64,000 bases of DNA from Bacteroides gallinarum DSM 18171 = JCM 13658. GTDB taxonomy: Bacteria > Bacteroidota > Bacteroidia > Bacteroidales > Bacteroidaceae. Within the stretch, counting starts at the first letter, position 1, and every line of letters begins with the position of its first letter. Location of the stretch: the NCBI RefSeq assembly GCF_000374365.1, contig NZ_KB894115.1, forward strand, positions 1 through 64,000. The letters are read 5' to 3'. The notes beneath the pieces are model-generated. The model did not search any database. It had not been told where the DNA came from and was given only the letters and a program-made list of their open reading frames with translations. Made by a program: the position numbers and the translations under genes. Shown here in pieces: positions 34,139-42,061 of the stretch.

Positions 34139-34433
34139 GAACACAGAGGCACAGAGACACGGAGATAAAAAGACGGAGAGATAGAGATAAGGAGATAGGA
34201 AAATAAGAAAGTAAGAGGACAGGAAGATAAGAAAACAAAAGAACACAGAGAACAAGAGAACAAGAAGACAAAAAGACAAGAAGACAGAAAAACAAGAAAG
34301 CAGGAAGACAAGAAAGCAGGAAGACAAGAAAGCAGGAAGACAAGAAGATACGCCCCTCCTTCTCCCCCTTTCTCTCTCTCTTTTTCTCTCTTTCTTCTTC
34401 CTCCCTTCTCTGTGTCTCCGTGTCTCTGTGTTC
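34139..34433. repeat. Purine/pyrimidine block bounded by inverted repeats
   Basis: Left arm 34139-34164 (GAACACAGAGGCACAGAGAC...) and right arm 34408-34433 are 26-bp imperfect inverted repeats. Between them the plus strand is almost pure purine to about 34350, then almost pure pyrimidine. Three copies of a 16-bp unit with AAGCAGGAAGACAAG occur near 34300-34345. The block lies between the SpmA/B-like gene and ybeY. Confidence 0.85.
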
Positions 34434-34457
34434 GACACATATAAAAACCACAACAAT

Positions 34458-34871
34458 ATGATAAGCTATCACACAGACGGCGTTAAAATGCCTGCAATCA
34501 AGAAGCGCGAAACAACGGAATGGATTAAATCCGTTGCCGCCACTTATGGGAAAAGAATCGGTGAAATCGCCTATATTTTCTGCTCGGACGAGAAAATTCT
34601 CGAGGTGAACCGCCAATATCTCCAACACGATTACTATACGGACATCATCACCTTCGACTATTGCGAAGGAAACCGATTGAGCGGCGACCTTTTCATCAGT
34701 CTCGATACGGTACGTACCAATGCCGGACAATTTGCCGGTAACGATTACGAACGGGAGCTGTACCGGGTTATTATCCACGGCATCCTACACCTCTGCGGTA
34801 TCAACGACAAAGGGCCAGGAGAACGGGAGATTATGGAAGACGCCGAAAACAAAGCGCTTGCCATGCGGTAG
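34458..34871 (+). CDS. ybeY: Endoribonuclease YbeY
   Basis: YbeY is a metal-dependent RNase for rRNA maturation and ribosome quality control. The 137-residue protein has the TDIITFDY strand, GDLFISLDTV and the metal motif HGILHLCGINDKG. Two zinc histidines are present, but the third position of the usual HGxLHLxGYDH motif is lysine. I recall similar changes in other Bacteroidetes, so it need not mean loss of activity. The start at 34458 (MISYHTDG) lies 25 bases after the right arm of the purine/pyrimidine block. Confidence 0.9.
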   Translation: MISYHTDGVKMPAIKKRETTEWIKSVAATYGKRIGEIAYIFCSDEKILEVNRQYLQHDYYTDIITFDYCEGNRLSGDLFISLDTVRTNAGQFAGNDYERELYRVIIHGILHLCGINDKGPGEREIMEDAENKALAMR

Positions 34872-34932
34872 AAAGACCGTATCCCGGCAAATCGGACTGT
34901 ATCTCCTCCGATATGTTTTTTGCATTATTCGT

Positions 34933-35032
34933 CAACACTCGTCACTCGCAGCCCTCTATCCCTTTGCTGGAAAGGGTTTGCGGGCGTGACGACAAGAGTG
35001 ACGACAGTGTTGTGAAAGAAACGGTCGTCACG
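34933..35032. repeat. Cluster of GTGACGAC elements in both orientations
   Basis: GTGACGAC occurs at 34987 and 34998, and the reverse complement GTCGTCAC at 35024. Outer stems CAACACT/AGTGTTG (34933-34939 with 35006-35012) and GTCACTC/GAGTGAC (34941-34947 with 34996-35002) enclose a CCCTTT-GCTGG-AAAGGG hairpin (34960-34976). Confidence 0.75.
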
Positions 35033-35093
35033 TTTACAATTCATTAACTAAATATAAATCAGTTTATTATCTAATAAAGGAATAAAACACAAA

Positions 35094-35132
35094 CGGTTGC
35101 TTTTTATGCAAAAACCGATAGAAAAGCAACCG
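35094..35132. terminator. Hairpin with T-run after ybeY
   Basis: CGGTTGCTTTT (35094-35104) pairs exactly with AAAAGCAACCG (35122-35132). It is a plausible terminator in either direction. Confidence 0.5.
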
Positions 35133-35274
35133 GTATATGGCATAACCAGGAAAAACACGCTATCGCCTTACCGTTTCTTCCCTGCTTTCCCAGTAGGGCA
35201 TTCAGGATAAACACCGTACCCCTCCTTACATTTTCCCATTCTACCCGGTATATAATGCCCCTGTACCCCGCTGC

Positions 35275-35372
35275 TTTCTTCGTTTTCCAGTTGCGGGCTC
35301 TGCGGTTTTCAGTTGCGGGCTGTAGAGCCTGCAATTGGCAACCCTTCGTCCCGTAGTTGGAAAACGAAGAAA
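35275..35372. repeat. Composite inverted repeat, A-A-A'-A' order
   Basis: Arms 35275-35297 and 35350-35372 match at 20 of 23 positions. The element TTTTC(C)AGTTGCGGGCT occurs twice forward (from 35284 and 35306), then twice in reverse complement (from 35326 and 35350). Confidence 0.8.
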
Positions 35373-35529
35373 ACAACGAAGCATACCTACATTTTACCCA
35401 GTAGAAAAAGGCATTTTGTACGATGCGGAAAGAGATTGTGCACAAAGGAAACGGAAGATTCGGAGCGGGACAATTCCTAAGAATTCACAAGGAAAAGAAA
35501 GAAACTGCGGCTACGAACTAACTTTTTAG

Positions 35530-35537
35530 TAACTTTG
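35530..35537 (+). promoter_or_regulatory. mnmG promoter
   Basis: The -7 box TAACTTTG ends one base before an in-frame ATG at 35539. That ATG would lie upstream of the transcript start, so the ATG at 35563 is favoured. Confidence 0.75.
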
Positions 35538-35562
35538 CATGGTTTTAAAAGAGATTGAACGA

Positions 35563-37437
35563 ATGGAGTTTAAGTATGACGTTATTGTAATCGGCGCCGG
35601 ACATGCCGGCTGCGAAGCCGCTGCCGCTGCCGCAAACCTGGGCTCGAGAACCTGCCTTATCACAATGGATATGAACAAGATAGGGCAAATGAGCTGCAAC
35701 CCTGCCGTAGGCGGCATCGCCAAAGGACAGATTGTACGCGAGATAGATGCCTTAGGCGGATATATGGGGTTAGTGACCGACAAAACAGCCATCCAGTTCC
35801 GTATATTGAACCGTTCCAAGGGGCCCGCCATGTGGAGCCCGCGCGCGCAATGCGACCGCAACAAATTTATCTGGGCATGGCGCGAAATTCTGGAAAACAC
35901 TCCCAACCTGCACATCTGGCAAGATACCGTATGCGAGCTCCTCGTTGAAAACGGCGAGGTAACCGGGCTTACCACCCTCTGGGGAGTGACTTTCCGCGCC
36001 AAGTGCGTGGTGCTGACTGCCGGCACTTTCCTCAACGGGCTGATGCACGTAGGACGTACCATGCTTCCGGGCGGACGCATGGCAGAACCGGCATCCTACC
36101 GGCTAACCGAGTCTATTGCCCGGCACGGCATTGCATACGGGCGGATGAAAACCGGTACACCGGTACGCATCGACGGACGGAGCGTGCATTACGAAGACAT
36201 GGACATCCAGGACGGAGAAAACGACTTCCATAAGTTCTCTTTTATGGATAACGGCGTGCGCCACCTGAAACAACTGCCGTGCTGGACTTGCTTCACCAAC
36301 GGGGAAGTACACCGCGTACTGCGCGAAGGCTTGCCCGATTCGCCCCTTTTCAACGGACAAATCCAGAGTATCGGCCCCCGGTATTGCCCCAGCATAGAAA
36401 CTAAGATAGTGACCTTTCCCGACAAGGAACAGCACCAGCTTTTCCTGGAGCCGGAAGGCGAAACGACGCAGGAACTTTATCTGAACGGGTTCTCCTCTTC
36501 CCTGCCGTTGGATATACAAATCGAGGCGCTGAAAAAGATTCCGGCATTCCGCGACCTCGTAATCTACCGCCCCGGTTATGCCATAGAATACGACTTCTTC
36601 GACCCTACCCAGCTAAAACATACGTTGGAAACGAAGAAAATCAAAAACCTGTTCTTTGCCGGGCAAGTGAACGGAACGACCGGTTACGAAGAAGCCGCCG
36701 GGCAGGGAATCATTGCCGGCATTAACGCCCACATCAACTGCCACGGCGGCGAGCCTTTCACGCTTGCACGCGACGAGGCGTATATTGGCGTATTAATCGA
36801 CGATTTGGTAACCAAAGGCGTAGACGAGCCATACCGTATGTTTACCTCGCGTGCGGAATACCGTATCCTGCTCCGCATGGACGATGCCGATATGAGGCTT
36901 ACCGAAAGAGCCTGGAAACTGGGGTTGGCAAAGGACGACCGTTACGAATTATTGAAAAGCAAGCGCGAAGCCGTTACAAGCATCATTGAGTTTGCCCGGA
37001 ATTATTCGATGAAGCCGGCATTAATCAATCCGGTATTGGAGCAGTTGGGCACTACTCCGCTCCGCCAGGGATGCAAACTGGTAGACTTGATAAACCGCCC
37101 GCAGGTAACGTTGGAGAATATGGCGGAACACGTCAGCGTATTCCGCCGTGAGCTGGATAAGATTACGGATAGAAAAAAGGAGATTATCGAAGCGGCGGAA
37201 ATTCTTATCAAGTACGAGGGTTACATCGGACGCGAGCGGATTATAGCGGACAAGCTGGCACGGCTGGAAAGTATAAAGATTAAAGGAAGGTTCGACTATA
37301 ATTCCATTCAGTCTCTTTCTACCGAAGCACGCCAGAAGTTAGTCCGGGTAGACCCGGAAACGATAGCCCAGGCAAGCCGTATTCCGGGAGTATCGCCGAG
37401 CGACATCAACGTATTGCTGGTGCTTTGCGGACGGTAA
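35563..37437 (+). CDS. mnmG: tRNA uridine-5-carboxymethylaminomethyl enzyme MnmG
   Basis: MnmG (GidA), with MnmE, adds carboxymethylaminomethyl to U34 of tRNAs. The 624-residue protein has the FAD motif VIGAGHAGCEAA, the signature GGIAKGQIVREIDALGGYMG, and the cysteine-bearing LKQLPCWTCFTN. The C-terminal helical domain ends with RIPGVSPSDINVLLV. The start at 35563 was chosen over 35539 because of the promoter position. A parS-like site follows the stop by 7 bases. mnmG genes are often near chromosome origins. Confidence 0.97.
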   Translation: MEFKYDVIVIGAGHAGCEAAAAAANLGSRTCLITMDMNKIGQMSCNPAVGGIAKGQIVREIDALGGYMGLVTDKTAIQFRILNRSKGPAMWSPRAQCDRNKFIWAWREILENTPNLHIWQDTVCELLVENGEVTGLTTLWGVTFRAKCVVLTAGTFLNGLMHVGRTMLPGGRMAEPASYRLTESIARHGIAYGRMKTGTPVRIDGRSVHYEDMDIQDGENDFHKFSFMDNGVRHLKQLPCWTCFTNGEVHRVLREGLPDSPLFNGQIQSIGPRYCPSIETKIVTFPDKEQHQLFLEPEGETTQELYLNGFSSSLPLDIQIEALKKIPAFRDLVIYRPGYAIEYDFFDPTQLKHTLETKKIKNLFFAGQVNGTTGYEEAAGQGIIAGINAHINCHGGEPFTLARDEAYIGVLIDDLVTKGVDEPYRMFTSRAEYRILLRMDDADMRLTERAWKLGLAKDDRYELLKSKREAVTSIIEFARNYSMKPALINPVLEQLGTTPLRQGCKLVDLINRPQVTLENMAEHVSVFRRELDKITDRKKEIIEAAEILIKYEGYIGRERIIADKLARLESIKIKGRFDYNSIQSLSTEARQKLVRVDPETIAQASRIPGVSPSDINVLLVLCGR

Positions 37438-37444
37438 AGGCCAA

Positions 37445-37460
37445 CGTTCCACGTGAAACA
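37445..37460. promoter_or_regulatory. parS-type ParB-binding site
   Basis: CGTTCCACGTGAAACA matches the widely conserved parS sequence TGTTYCACGTGAAACA at 15 of 16 positions and contains the full GTTCCACGTGAAAC core. It is intergenic, between mnmG and apt. ParB proteins bind such sites near the origin in most bacteria. Confidence 0.8.
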
Positions 37461-37493
37461 AAAAATTCAATAAACGCATTAAACAAACTGATT

Positions 37494-38018
37494 ATGAGCA
37501 AAGAGACACTTGCCAAGAGTATTCGGGAAATTCCCGATTTTCCAATCCCCGGAATCTTATTCTACGATGTAACTACCCTCTTTAAAAATCCGGCAGCGCT
37601 GCAAGAGCTTTCGGACACCCTGTACGAAATGTACAAGGACAAAGGGATAACCAAAGTGGTGGGCATAGAATCCAGAGGTTTCATCATGGGACCTATTCTT
37701 GCCACCCGTTTAGGCGCCGGTTTCGTTCCTATACGCAAGCCCGGGAAGTTGCCGGCAGAGACTATTGAAGAAAGCTACGACAAAGAGTATGGCAAAGATA
37801 CAGTGCAAATCCATAAGGATGCTATCGGTACGGACGATGTAGTATTGCTGCACGACGACCTGCTGGCTACGGGCGGAACGATGAAGGCGGCATGCAAGCT
37901 GGTAAAGAAGATGAACCCGGCGAAAGTGTATGTAAACTTCATCATAGAGCTGAAAGACCTGCACGGTAAGGATGTGTTCGACAAAGACGTAGATGTAAAG
38001 TCGGTATTGGAGCTATAA
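37494..38018 (+). CDS. apt: Adenine phosphoribosyltransferase
   Basis: Apt salvages adenine to AMP with PRPP. The 174-residue protein has the family sequence SIREIPDFPIPGILFYDVT at the N terminus, GIESRGFI and RKPGKLP in the flexible loop region, and the PRPP motif VVLLHDDLLATGGTM near residues 121-135. The usual second residue pattern VDD reads HDD here. The start at 37494 gives the normal family N terminus; the open frame extends upstream across the parS-like site and into mnmG, which is unlikely to be coding. Confidence 0.95.
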   Translation: MSKETLAKSIREIPDFPIPGILFYDVTTLFKNPAALQELSDTLYEMYKDKGITKVVGIESRGFIMGPILATRLGAGFVPIRKPGKLPAETIEESYDKEYGKDTVQIHKDAIGTDDVVLLHDDLLATGGTMKAACKLVKKMNPAKVYVNFIIELKDLHGKDVFDKDVDVKSVLEL

Positions 38019-38021
38019 CAA

Positions 38022-38058
38022 GCGGTAGGGTTATTTAAAGCAACAAGGTTATTTAAAA
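38022..38058. repeat. 18-bp tandem duplication before uvrC
   Basis: GGTTATTTAAA recurs at an 18-base interval (38029 and 38047) just after apt. It is a small example of the intergenic duplications seen elsewhere in the window. Confidence 0.6.
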
Positions 38059-38090
38059 CGGCAGTACTTCATTTATCGCCCTTTTACCAT

Positions 38091-39911
38091 ATGGAAGAAC
38101 TGAAAACTAACGATTATCTAAAGGGTATCGTCCTGAACCTTCCCGAAAGTCCCGGCATTTATCAGTACTTGAATGCCGAAGGAACGATTATATATGTAGG
38201 GAAGGCGAAGAACCTGAAACGCCGGGTATCCTCCTACTTCAACAGGGAGCACGAGCCGGGAAAAACGCGTGTGCTGGTAAGTAAGATTGCCGATATCCGG
38301 TATATCGTGGTCAATACCGAGGAGGATGCCTTGTTGCTGGAAAACAACCTTATCAAGAAATACAAGCCCCGCTATAATGTATTGCTGAAAGACGACAAGA
38401 CTTATCCGTCTATCTGCGTGCAGAACGAGTATTTTCCGCGTGTATTCAAGACGCGCAAAATCATACGCAACGGTTCTTCCTACTACGGGCCGTACAGCCA
38501 TATTCCGTCCATGTATGCGCTCCTCGACCTTATCAAGCACTTATATCCGCTGCGTACCTGCAACCTGAACCTTTCTCCGGAGAATATCCGGGCGGGGAAG
38601 TTCAATGTATGCCTGGAATATCATATCAAGAACTGCGCAGGTCCCTGCGTCGGCAGGCAGAGCCAGGAGGAGTACCTGCAAAACATCGCTGAAATCAAGG
38701 AAATCCTCAAAGGCAATACCCAGGAGGTAGGACGGATGCTGTACCGGCAGATGCAGGAGCTCGCTGCCGAAATGAAGTTCGAGGAGGCGCAGAAAATCAA
38801 GGAGAAGTACTTGCTGTTAGAGAATTACCGCTCCAAGTCGGAGGTGGTAAGCAATGTGCTGCACAACATCGACGTGTTCTCTATCGAGGAAGACAGCGAT
38901 GAAAAGTCTACTTTCGTTAACTACCTGCACATTACGAACGGAGCCGTTAACCAGGCTTTCACGTTCGAATACAAGAAGCGGCTGAACGAGACGAAGGAGG
39001 AACTGCTCGCACTGGGCATCATCGAAATGCGCGAACGGTACAAGAGCCTTTCCCGCGAAATCATCGTGCCTTTCGAGCTGGATATGGAGCTTAAGAATGT
39101 GGTGTTCACTATTCCGCAACGCGGCGACAAGAAGAAGCTGCTGGAACTGTCTATCCTCAACGTAAAGCAGTACAAGGCAGACCGGCTGAAGCAGACGGAG
39201 AAGCTCAACCCGGAACAGCGTACGGTACGTCTCCTGAAAGAAATTCAGCAGGAGTTGCATCTCGACCGGCTACCCATGCGGATAGAGTGTTTCGACAACT
39301 CCAACATCCAGGGTTCGGACCCCGTTGCAGCATGCGTAGTTTTCATCAAGGGGAAGCCTGCCAAGAAAGAGTACCGGAAGTACAATATCAAGACCGTAGA
39401 GGGACCGGACGACTATGCCTCTATGAAAGAGGTCGTAAGACGGCGTTATCAGCGCGCTGTCGAGGAGAACGTCCCCCTGCCCGACCTCCTTATTACCGAC
39501 GGTGGAAAGGGGCAAATGAGCGCCGTAAAAGAGGTTATAGACGAGTTGGGGCTCGACATTCCCATTGCCGGCCTTGCCAAAGACGGCAAGCACCGTACAT
39601 CGGAGCTGCTATACGGCTTTCCGCCCCGAACAATCGGGCTGAAACAGAATTCGCCCCTTTTCCGCCTGCTGACGCAAATCCAGGACGAGGTACACAGATT
39701 TGCCATTACCTTCCACCGCGACAAGCGCAGCAAACGGCAGGTAGCCTCGGCTCTGGATGAGATAAAAGGAATCGGGGAAAAGACGAAAAGCGCCCTGCTG
39801 AAAGAGTTCAAAAGCGTAAAACGTATCAAAGAGGCATCTGCGGAAGATATTGCCAGGGTGGTAGGCGAAGCCAAAACGAAAATCATAAAAGACTATTTTA
39901 CAGATAAATAG
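38091..39911 (+). CDS. uvrC: Excinuclease ABC subunit C
   Basis: UvrC makes both incisions in nucleotide-excision repair with UvrA and UvrB. The 606-residue protein starts with the GIY-YIG nuclease domain (PGIYQYLNAEGTIIYVGKAKNLKRRV). A UVR/UvrB-contact motif lies near residues 205-240 (LAAEMKFEEAQKIKEKY), then the RNase H-like endonuclease domain (IECFDNSNIQGSDPVAACVVF and LLITDGGKGQ). A helix-hairpin-helix region (LDEIKGIGEKTKSALLKEF) ends the protein. It lies 72 bases after apt. Confidence 0.97.
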   Translation: MEELKTNDYLKGIVLNLPESPGIYQYLNAEGTIIYVGKAKNLKRRVSSYFNREHEPGKTRVLVSKIADIRYIVVNTEEDALLLENNLIKKYKPRYNVLLKDDKTYPSICVQNEYFPRVFKTRKIIRNGSSYYGPYSHIPSMYALLDLIKHLYPLRTCNLNLSPENIRAGKFNVCLEYHIKNCAGPCVGRQSQEEYLQNIAEIKEILKGNTQEVGRMLYRQMQELAAEMKFEEAQKIKEKYLLLENYRSKSEVVSNVLHNIDVFSIEEDSDEKSTFVNYLHITNGAVNQAFTFEYKKRLNETKEELLALGIIEMRERYKSLSREIIVPFELDMELKNVVFTIPQRGDKKKLLELSILNVKQYKADRLKQTEKLNPEQRTVRLLKEIQQELHLDRLPMRIECFDNSNIQGSDPVAACVVFIKGKPAKKEYRKYNIKTVEGPDDYASMKEVVRRRYQRAVEENVPLPDLLITDGGKGQMSAVKEVIDELGLDIPIAGLAKDGKHRTSELLYGFPPRTIGLKQNSPLFRLLTQIQDEVHRFAITFHRDKRSKRQVASALDEIKGIGEKTKSALLKEFKSVKRIKEASAEDIARVVGEAKTKIIKDYFTDK

Positions 39912-40024
39912 GTTTGCATTTCAGAGTGTAACGGGAGTGTTTTCTTAGGATATTCCCTACTCCGCCCTGCATGTCAGGCAGTACAAATTCCTGTCCCGCA
40001 CCGTGGCAATCACGAATTTATTCG

Positions 40025-40032
40025 TAACTTTG
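40025..40032 (+). promoter_or_regulatory. dtd promoter
   Basis: The -7 box TAACTTTG lies 34 bases before dtd, so dtd, the MazG-like gene and deoC form a transcript separate from uvrC. Confidence 0.7.
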
Positions 40033-40065
40033 CAGTCTACGAGATTAACTTTTTAGGATAAAAGC

Positions 40066-40518
40066 ATGAGAGTAGTCATACAACGTACCGGCCATGCATC
40101 GGTTACTATCGACGGCGCTTGCAAGTCTGCCATTGGAAGAGGACTTATGATATTGGTGGGCATAGAGGAAACGGACGGAAAGGAGGACATCGACTGGTTG
40201 TGTAAGAAGATTGTCAACCTGCGTGTTTTCGACGACGAGAATGGTGTGATGAACAAATCCGTACTCGACATCGACGGTGAGATACTGGTAGTCAGCCAGT
40301 TCACGCTGCACGCATCTACCAGGAAAGGTAACCGCCCCTCTTACATCCGGGCGGCAAAACCGGAAATATCCGTTCCGCTGTACGAACAATTCTGCAAAGA
40401 ATTGAGTTTAGCATTGGGTAAGGAGATAGGAACCGGTGAATTCGGCGCCGACATGAAAGTGGAATTATTGAACGATGGTCCCGTAACCATTTGTATAGAT
40501 ACGAAAAACAAGGAATAA
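40066..40518 (+). CDS. dtd: D-aminoacyl-tRNA deacylase
   Basis: Dtd removes D-amino acids (and glycine from tRNA-Ala) wrongly attached to tRNA. The 150-residue protein carries both signatures, SQFTLHAST near residue 80 and the cross-subunit NDGPVTICID near the C terminus (the usual GPVT). Its stop TAA overlaps the ATG of the next gene by one base, indicating translational coupling. Confidence 0.95.
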   Translation: MRVVIQRTGHASVTIDGACKSAIGRGLMILVGIEETDGKEDIDWLCKKIVNLRVFDDENGVMNKSVLDIDGEILVVSQFTLHASTRKGNRPSYIRAAKPEISVPLYEQFCKELSLALGKEIGTGEFGADMKVELLNDGPVTICIDTKNKE

Positions 40519-40853
40519 TGACGTTAAAAGAAGCACAGAAAGAGGTGGACTCCTGGATTAAACAGTATGGAGTACGTTACTTTAGCGAGCTTACCAATAT
40601 GGCGGTATTGACCGAAGAAGTAGGTGAGCTGGCACGGGTCATGGCACGCAAATACGGCGACCAGTCTTTCAAGGAAGGAGAGAAAGATAATATCGAAGAA
40701 GAAATAGCTGATGTCCTTTGGGTACTTCTCTGCATCGCAAACCAAACCGGGGTCGATATGACCGAGGCTTTTGCACGCAGCATGGAGAAGAAAACCAAAC
40801 GCGACCAGGCAAGACATATCAATAACCCTAAATTATCCGGTCATGGAGAATAA
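40518..40853 (+). CDS. MazG-like nucleotide pyrophosphohydrolase
   Basis: The 111-residue protein is a single MazG-type all-alpha NTP pyrophosphatase domain: LTEEVGELARVMARKYGDQ followed by EEEIADVLWVLLCIANQTGVD, with the E-E-x-x-E and E-x-x-D metal-binding residues intact. Such proteins clear aberrant or excess nucleotides. It starts inside the dtd stop codon and overlaps deoC by 11 bases, so the three are tightly coupled. Its exact nucleotide is unknown. Confidence 0.9.
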   Translation: MTLKEAQKEVDSWIKQYGVRYFSELTNMAVLTEEVGELARVMARKYGDQSFKEGEKDNIEEEIADVLWVLLCIANQTGVDMTEAFARSMEKKTKRDQARHINNPKLSGHGE

Positions 40854-41745
40854 CGAATCTACACAGAGCAAATACGATGCTGCTCTGGCAAAGTACAACA
40901 CCAACCTGAACGATACGGAAGTAGCTGCGGAAGTAGCCAGGATTATCGCGGAGAAAGTGCCTGCAAACAATACTCCGGAGGTAAAGAAATTCCTTTTCAA
41001 CTGCATCGACCTTACCACGCTCAACAGCACGGACAGCGATGAAAGTGTCATGAAGTTCACCCAAAAGGTAAACCGGTTCGATGAAGAATTTCCCGACCTG
41101 AAGAATGTGGCGGCTATCTGCGTATATCCCAACTTTGCCGAAGTGGTAAAGGATACATTGGAGGTGGAAAACGTAAAAATAGCCTGTGTATCGGCAGGTT
41201 TCCCCTCGTCCCAGACTTTCATCGAAGTAAAGGTGGCCGAAACTGCCATGGCTCTCATGGAGGGCGCCGACGAGATAGATATCGTGATTTCCGTAGGGAA
41301 GTTCCTGAGCGGGGATTACGAAACCATGTGCGACGAGATACAGGAGTTGAAGGCTACTTGCAAGGAGCATCACCTGAAAGTAATTCTGGAAACCGGAGCT
41401 TTGAAAACAGCCGCCAACATCAAGAAAGCCTCTATCCTATCCATGTATGCCGGAGCCGATTTCATCAAGACTTCCACCGGAAAGCAGCAGCCTGCCGCCA
41501 CTCCGGAAGCGGCATATGTAATGTGCCAGGCTATCAAGGAGTATCATGCGCTGACGGGCAATAAGGTGGGCTTCAAACCGGCAGGTGGCATCAACTGCGT
41601 AAACGATGCACTGGTTTACTATACCATTGTAAAAGAGGTGCTCGGCGAAGAATGGTTGAACAATGAGCTGTTCCGCCTGGGAACCAGCCGTTTGGCAAAC
41701 CTCCTGCTCTCGGAAATCAAAGGGGAGGAAATGAAGTTCTTCTAA
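40843..41745 (+). CDS. deoC: Deoxyribose-phosphate aldolase
   Basis: DeoC splits 2-deoxyribose-5-phosphate to acetaldehyde and glyceraldehyde-3-phosphate in deoxynucleoside breakdown. The 300-residue protein is the longer form. The Schiff-base lysine lies in GADFIKTSTGK and the second active-site lysine in GFKPAGGIN; CVYPN and DEIDIVISVGKFLSG are also characteristic. The ATG at 40843 overlaps the end of the MazG-like gene. The coupling to a nucleotide pyrophosphatase fits a nucleotide-salvage role. Confidence 0.95.
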   Translation: MENNESTQSKYDAALAKYNTNLNDTEVAAEVARIIAEKVPANNTPEVKKFLFNCIDLTTLNSTDSDESVMKFTQKVNRFDEEFPDLKNVAAICVYPNFAEVVKDTLEVENVKIACVSAGFPSSQTFIEVKVAETAMALMEGADEIDIVISVGKFLSGDYETMCDEIQELKATCKEHHLKVILETGALKTAANIKKASILSMYAGADFIKTSTGKQQPAATPEAAYVMCQAIKEYHALTGNKVGFKPAGGINCVNDALVYYTIVKEVLGEEWLNNELFRLGTSRLANLLLSEIKGEEMKFF

Positions 41746-41755
41746 GGGATGAAAA

Positions 41756-41985
41756 TACTTGTAAGGAGCGGAGTGCTTGTTAAGGAATAGAATACCTTTA
41801 GGGAGTAAAGCTCTTATAAAGAATGGAATGCCTGTAAGAAGCGGAATTCTCCCAAGGAATAGAATACTTGTAAGGAGCGAAACTTTTTTAAGGAACGAAA
41901 TGCTTGTAAGGGGCAGAGTTCTTTTAAGGAATAGAGTACCTTTAAGGAGCGAAGCTCTTATAAGAAATGATGTTACTTAAGGAGC
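41756..41985. repeat. Degenerate 18-bp tandem array, about 12 copies
   Basis: Units resemble TACTTGTAAGGAGCGAAA. Units 2-4 recur as units 10-12, a higher-order duplication. Because 18 is a multiple of three, one plus-strand frame stays open for about 67 codons from a TTG at 41777 and would encode six-residue repeats of the LVRSET and LLRNRV kind. I see no promoter or ribosome site for it and treat it as non-coding. Confidence 0.85.
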
Positions 41986-41997
41986 ACCCTCAATAAA

Positions 41998-42040
41998 AAC
42001 AGCCCGGCAGGTGAAATTTAGTGTTTCCTGCCGGGCTGTT
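41998..42040. terminator. Bidirectional terminator deoC / polyprenyl synthase
   Basis: A perfect 14-bp GC-rich stem, AACAGCCCGGCAGG (41998-42011) with CCTGCCGGGCTGTT (42027-42040), lies between convergent genes, with A-rich and T-rich flanks. Confidence 0.9.
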
Positions 42041-42061
42041 CTTATTATATCGGGAACGGAG

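Larger units (their letters stand above)
34872..35562. other. 690-base intergenic region rich in hairpins
   Basis: No gene is convincing between ybeY and mnmG. It contains a cluster of GTGACGAC/GTCGTCAC elements (34933-35032), a CGGTTGCTTTT hairpin (35094-35132) that could end ybeY transcripts, a large composite inverted repeat (35275-35372) and the mnmG promoter at the right end. Confidence 0.7.
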
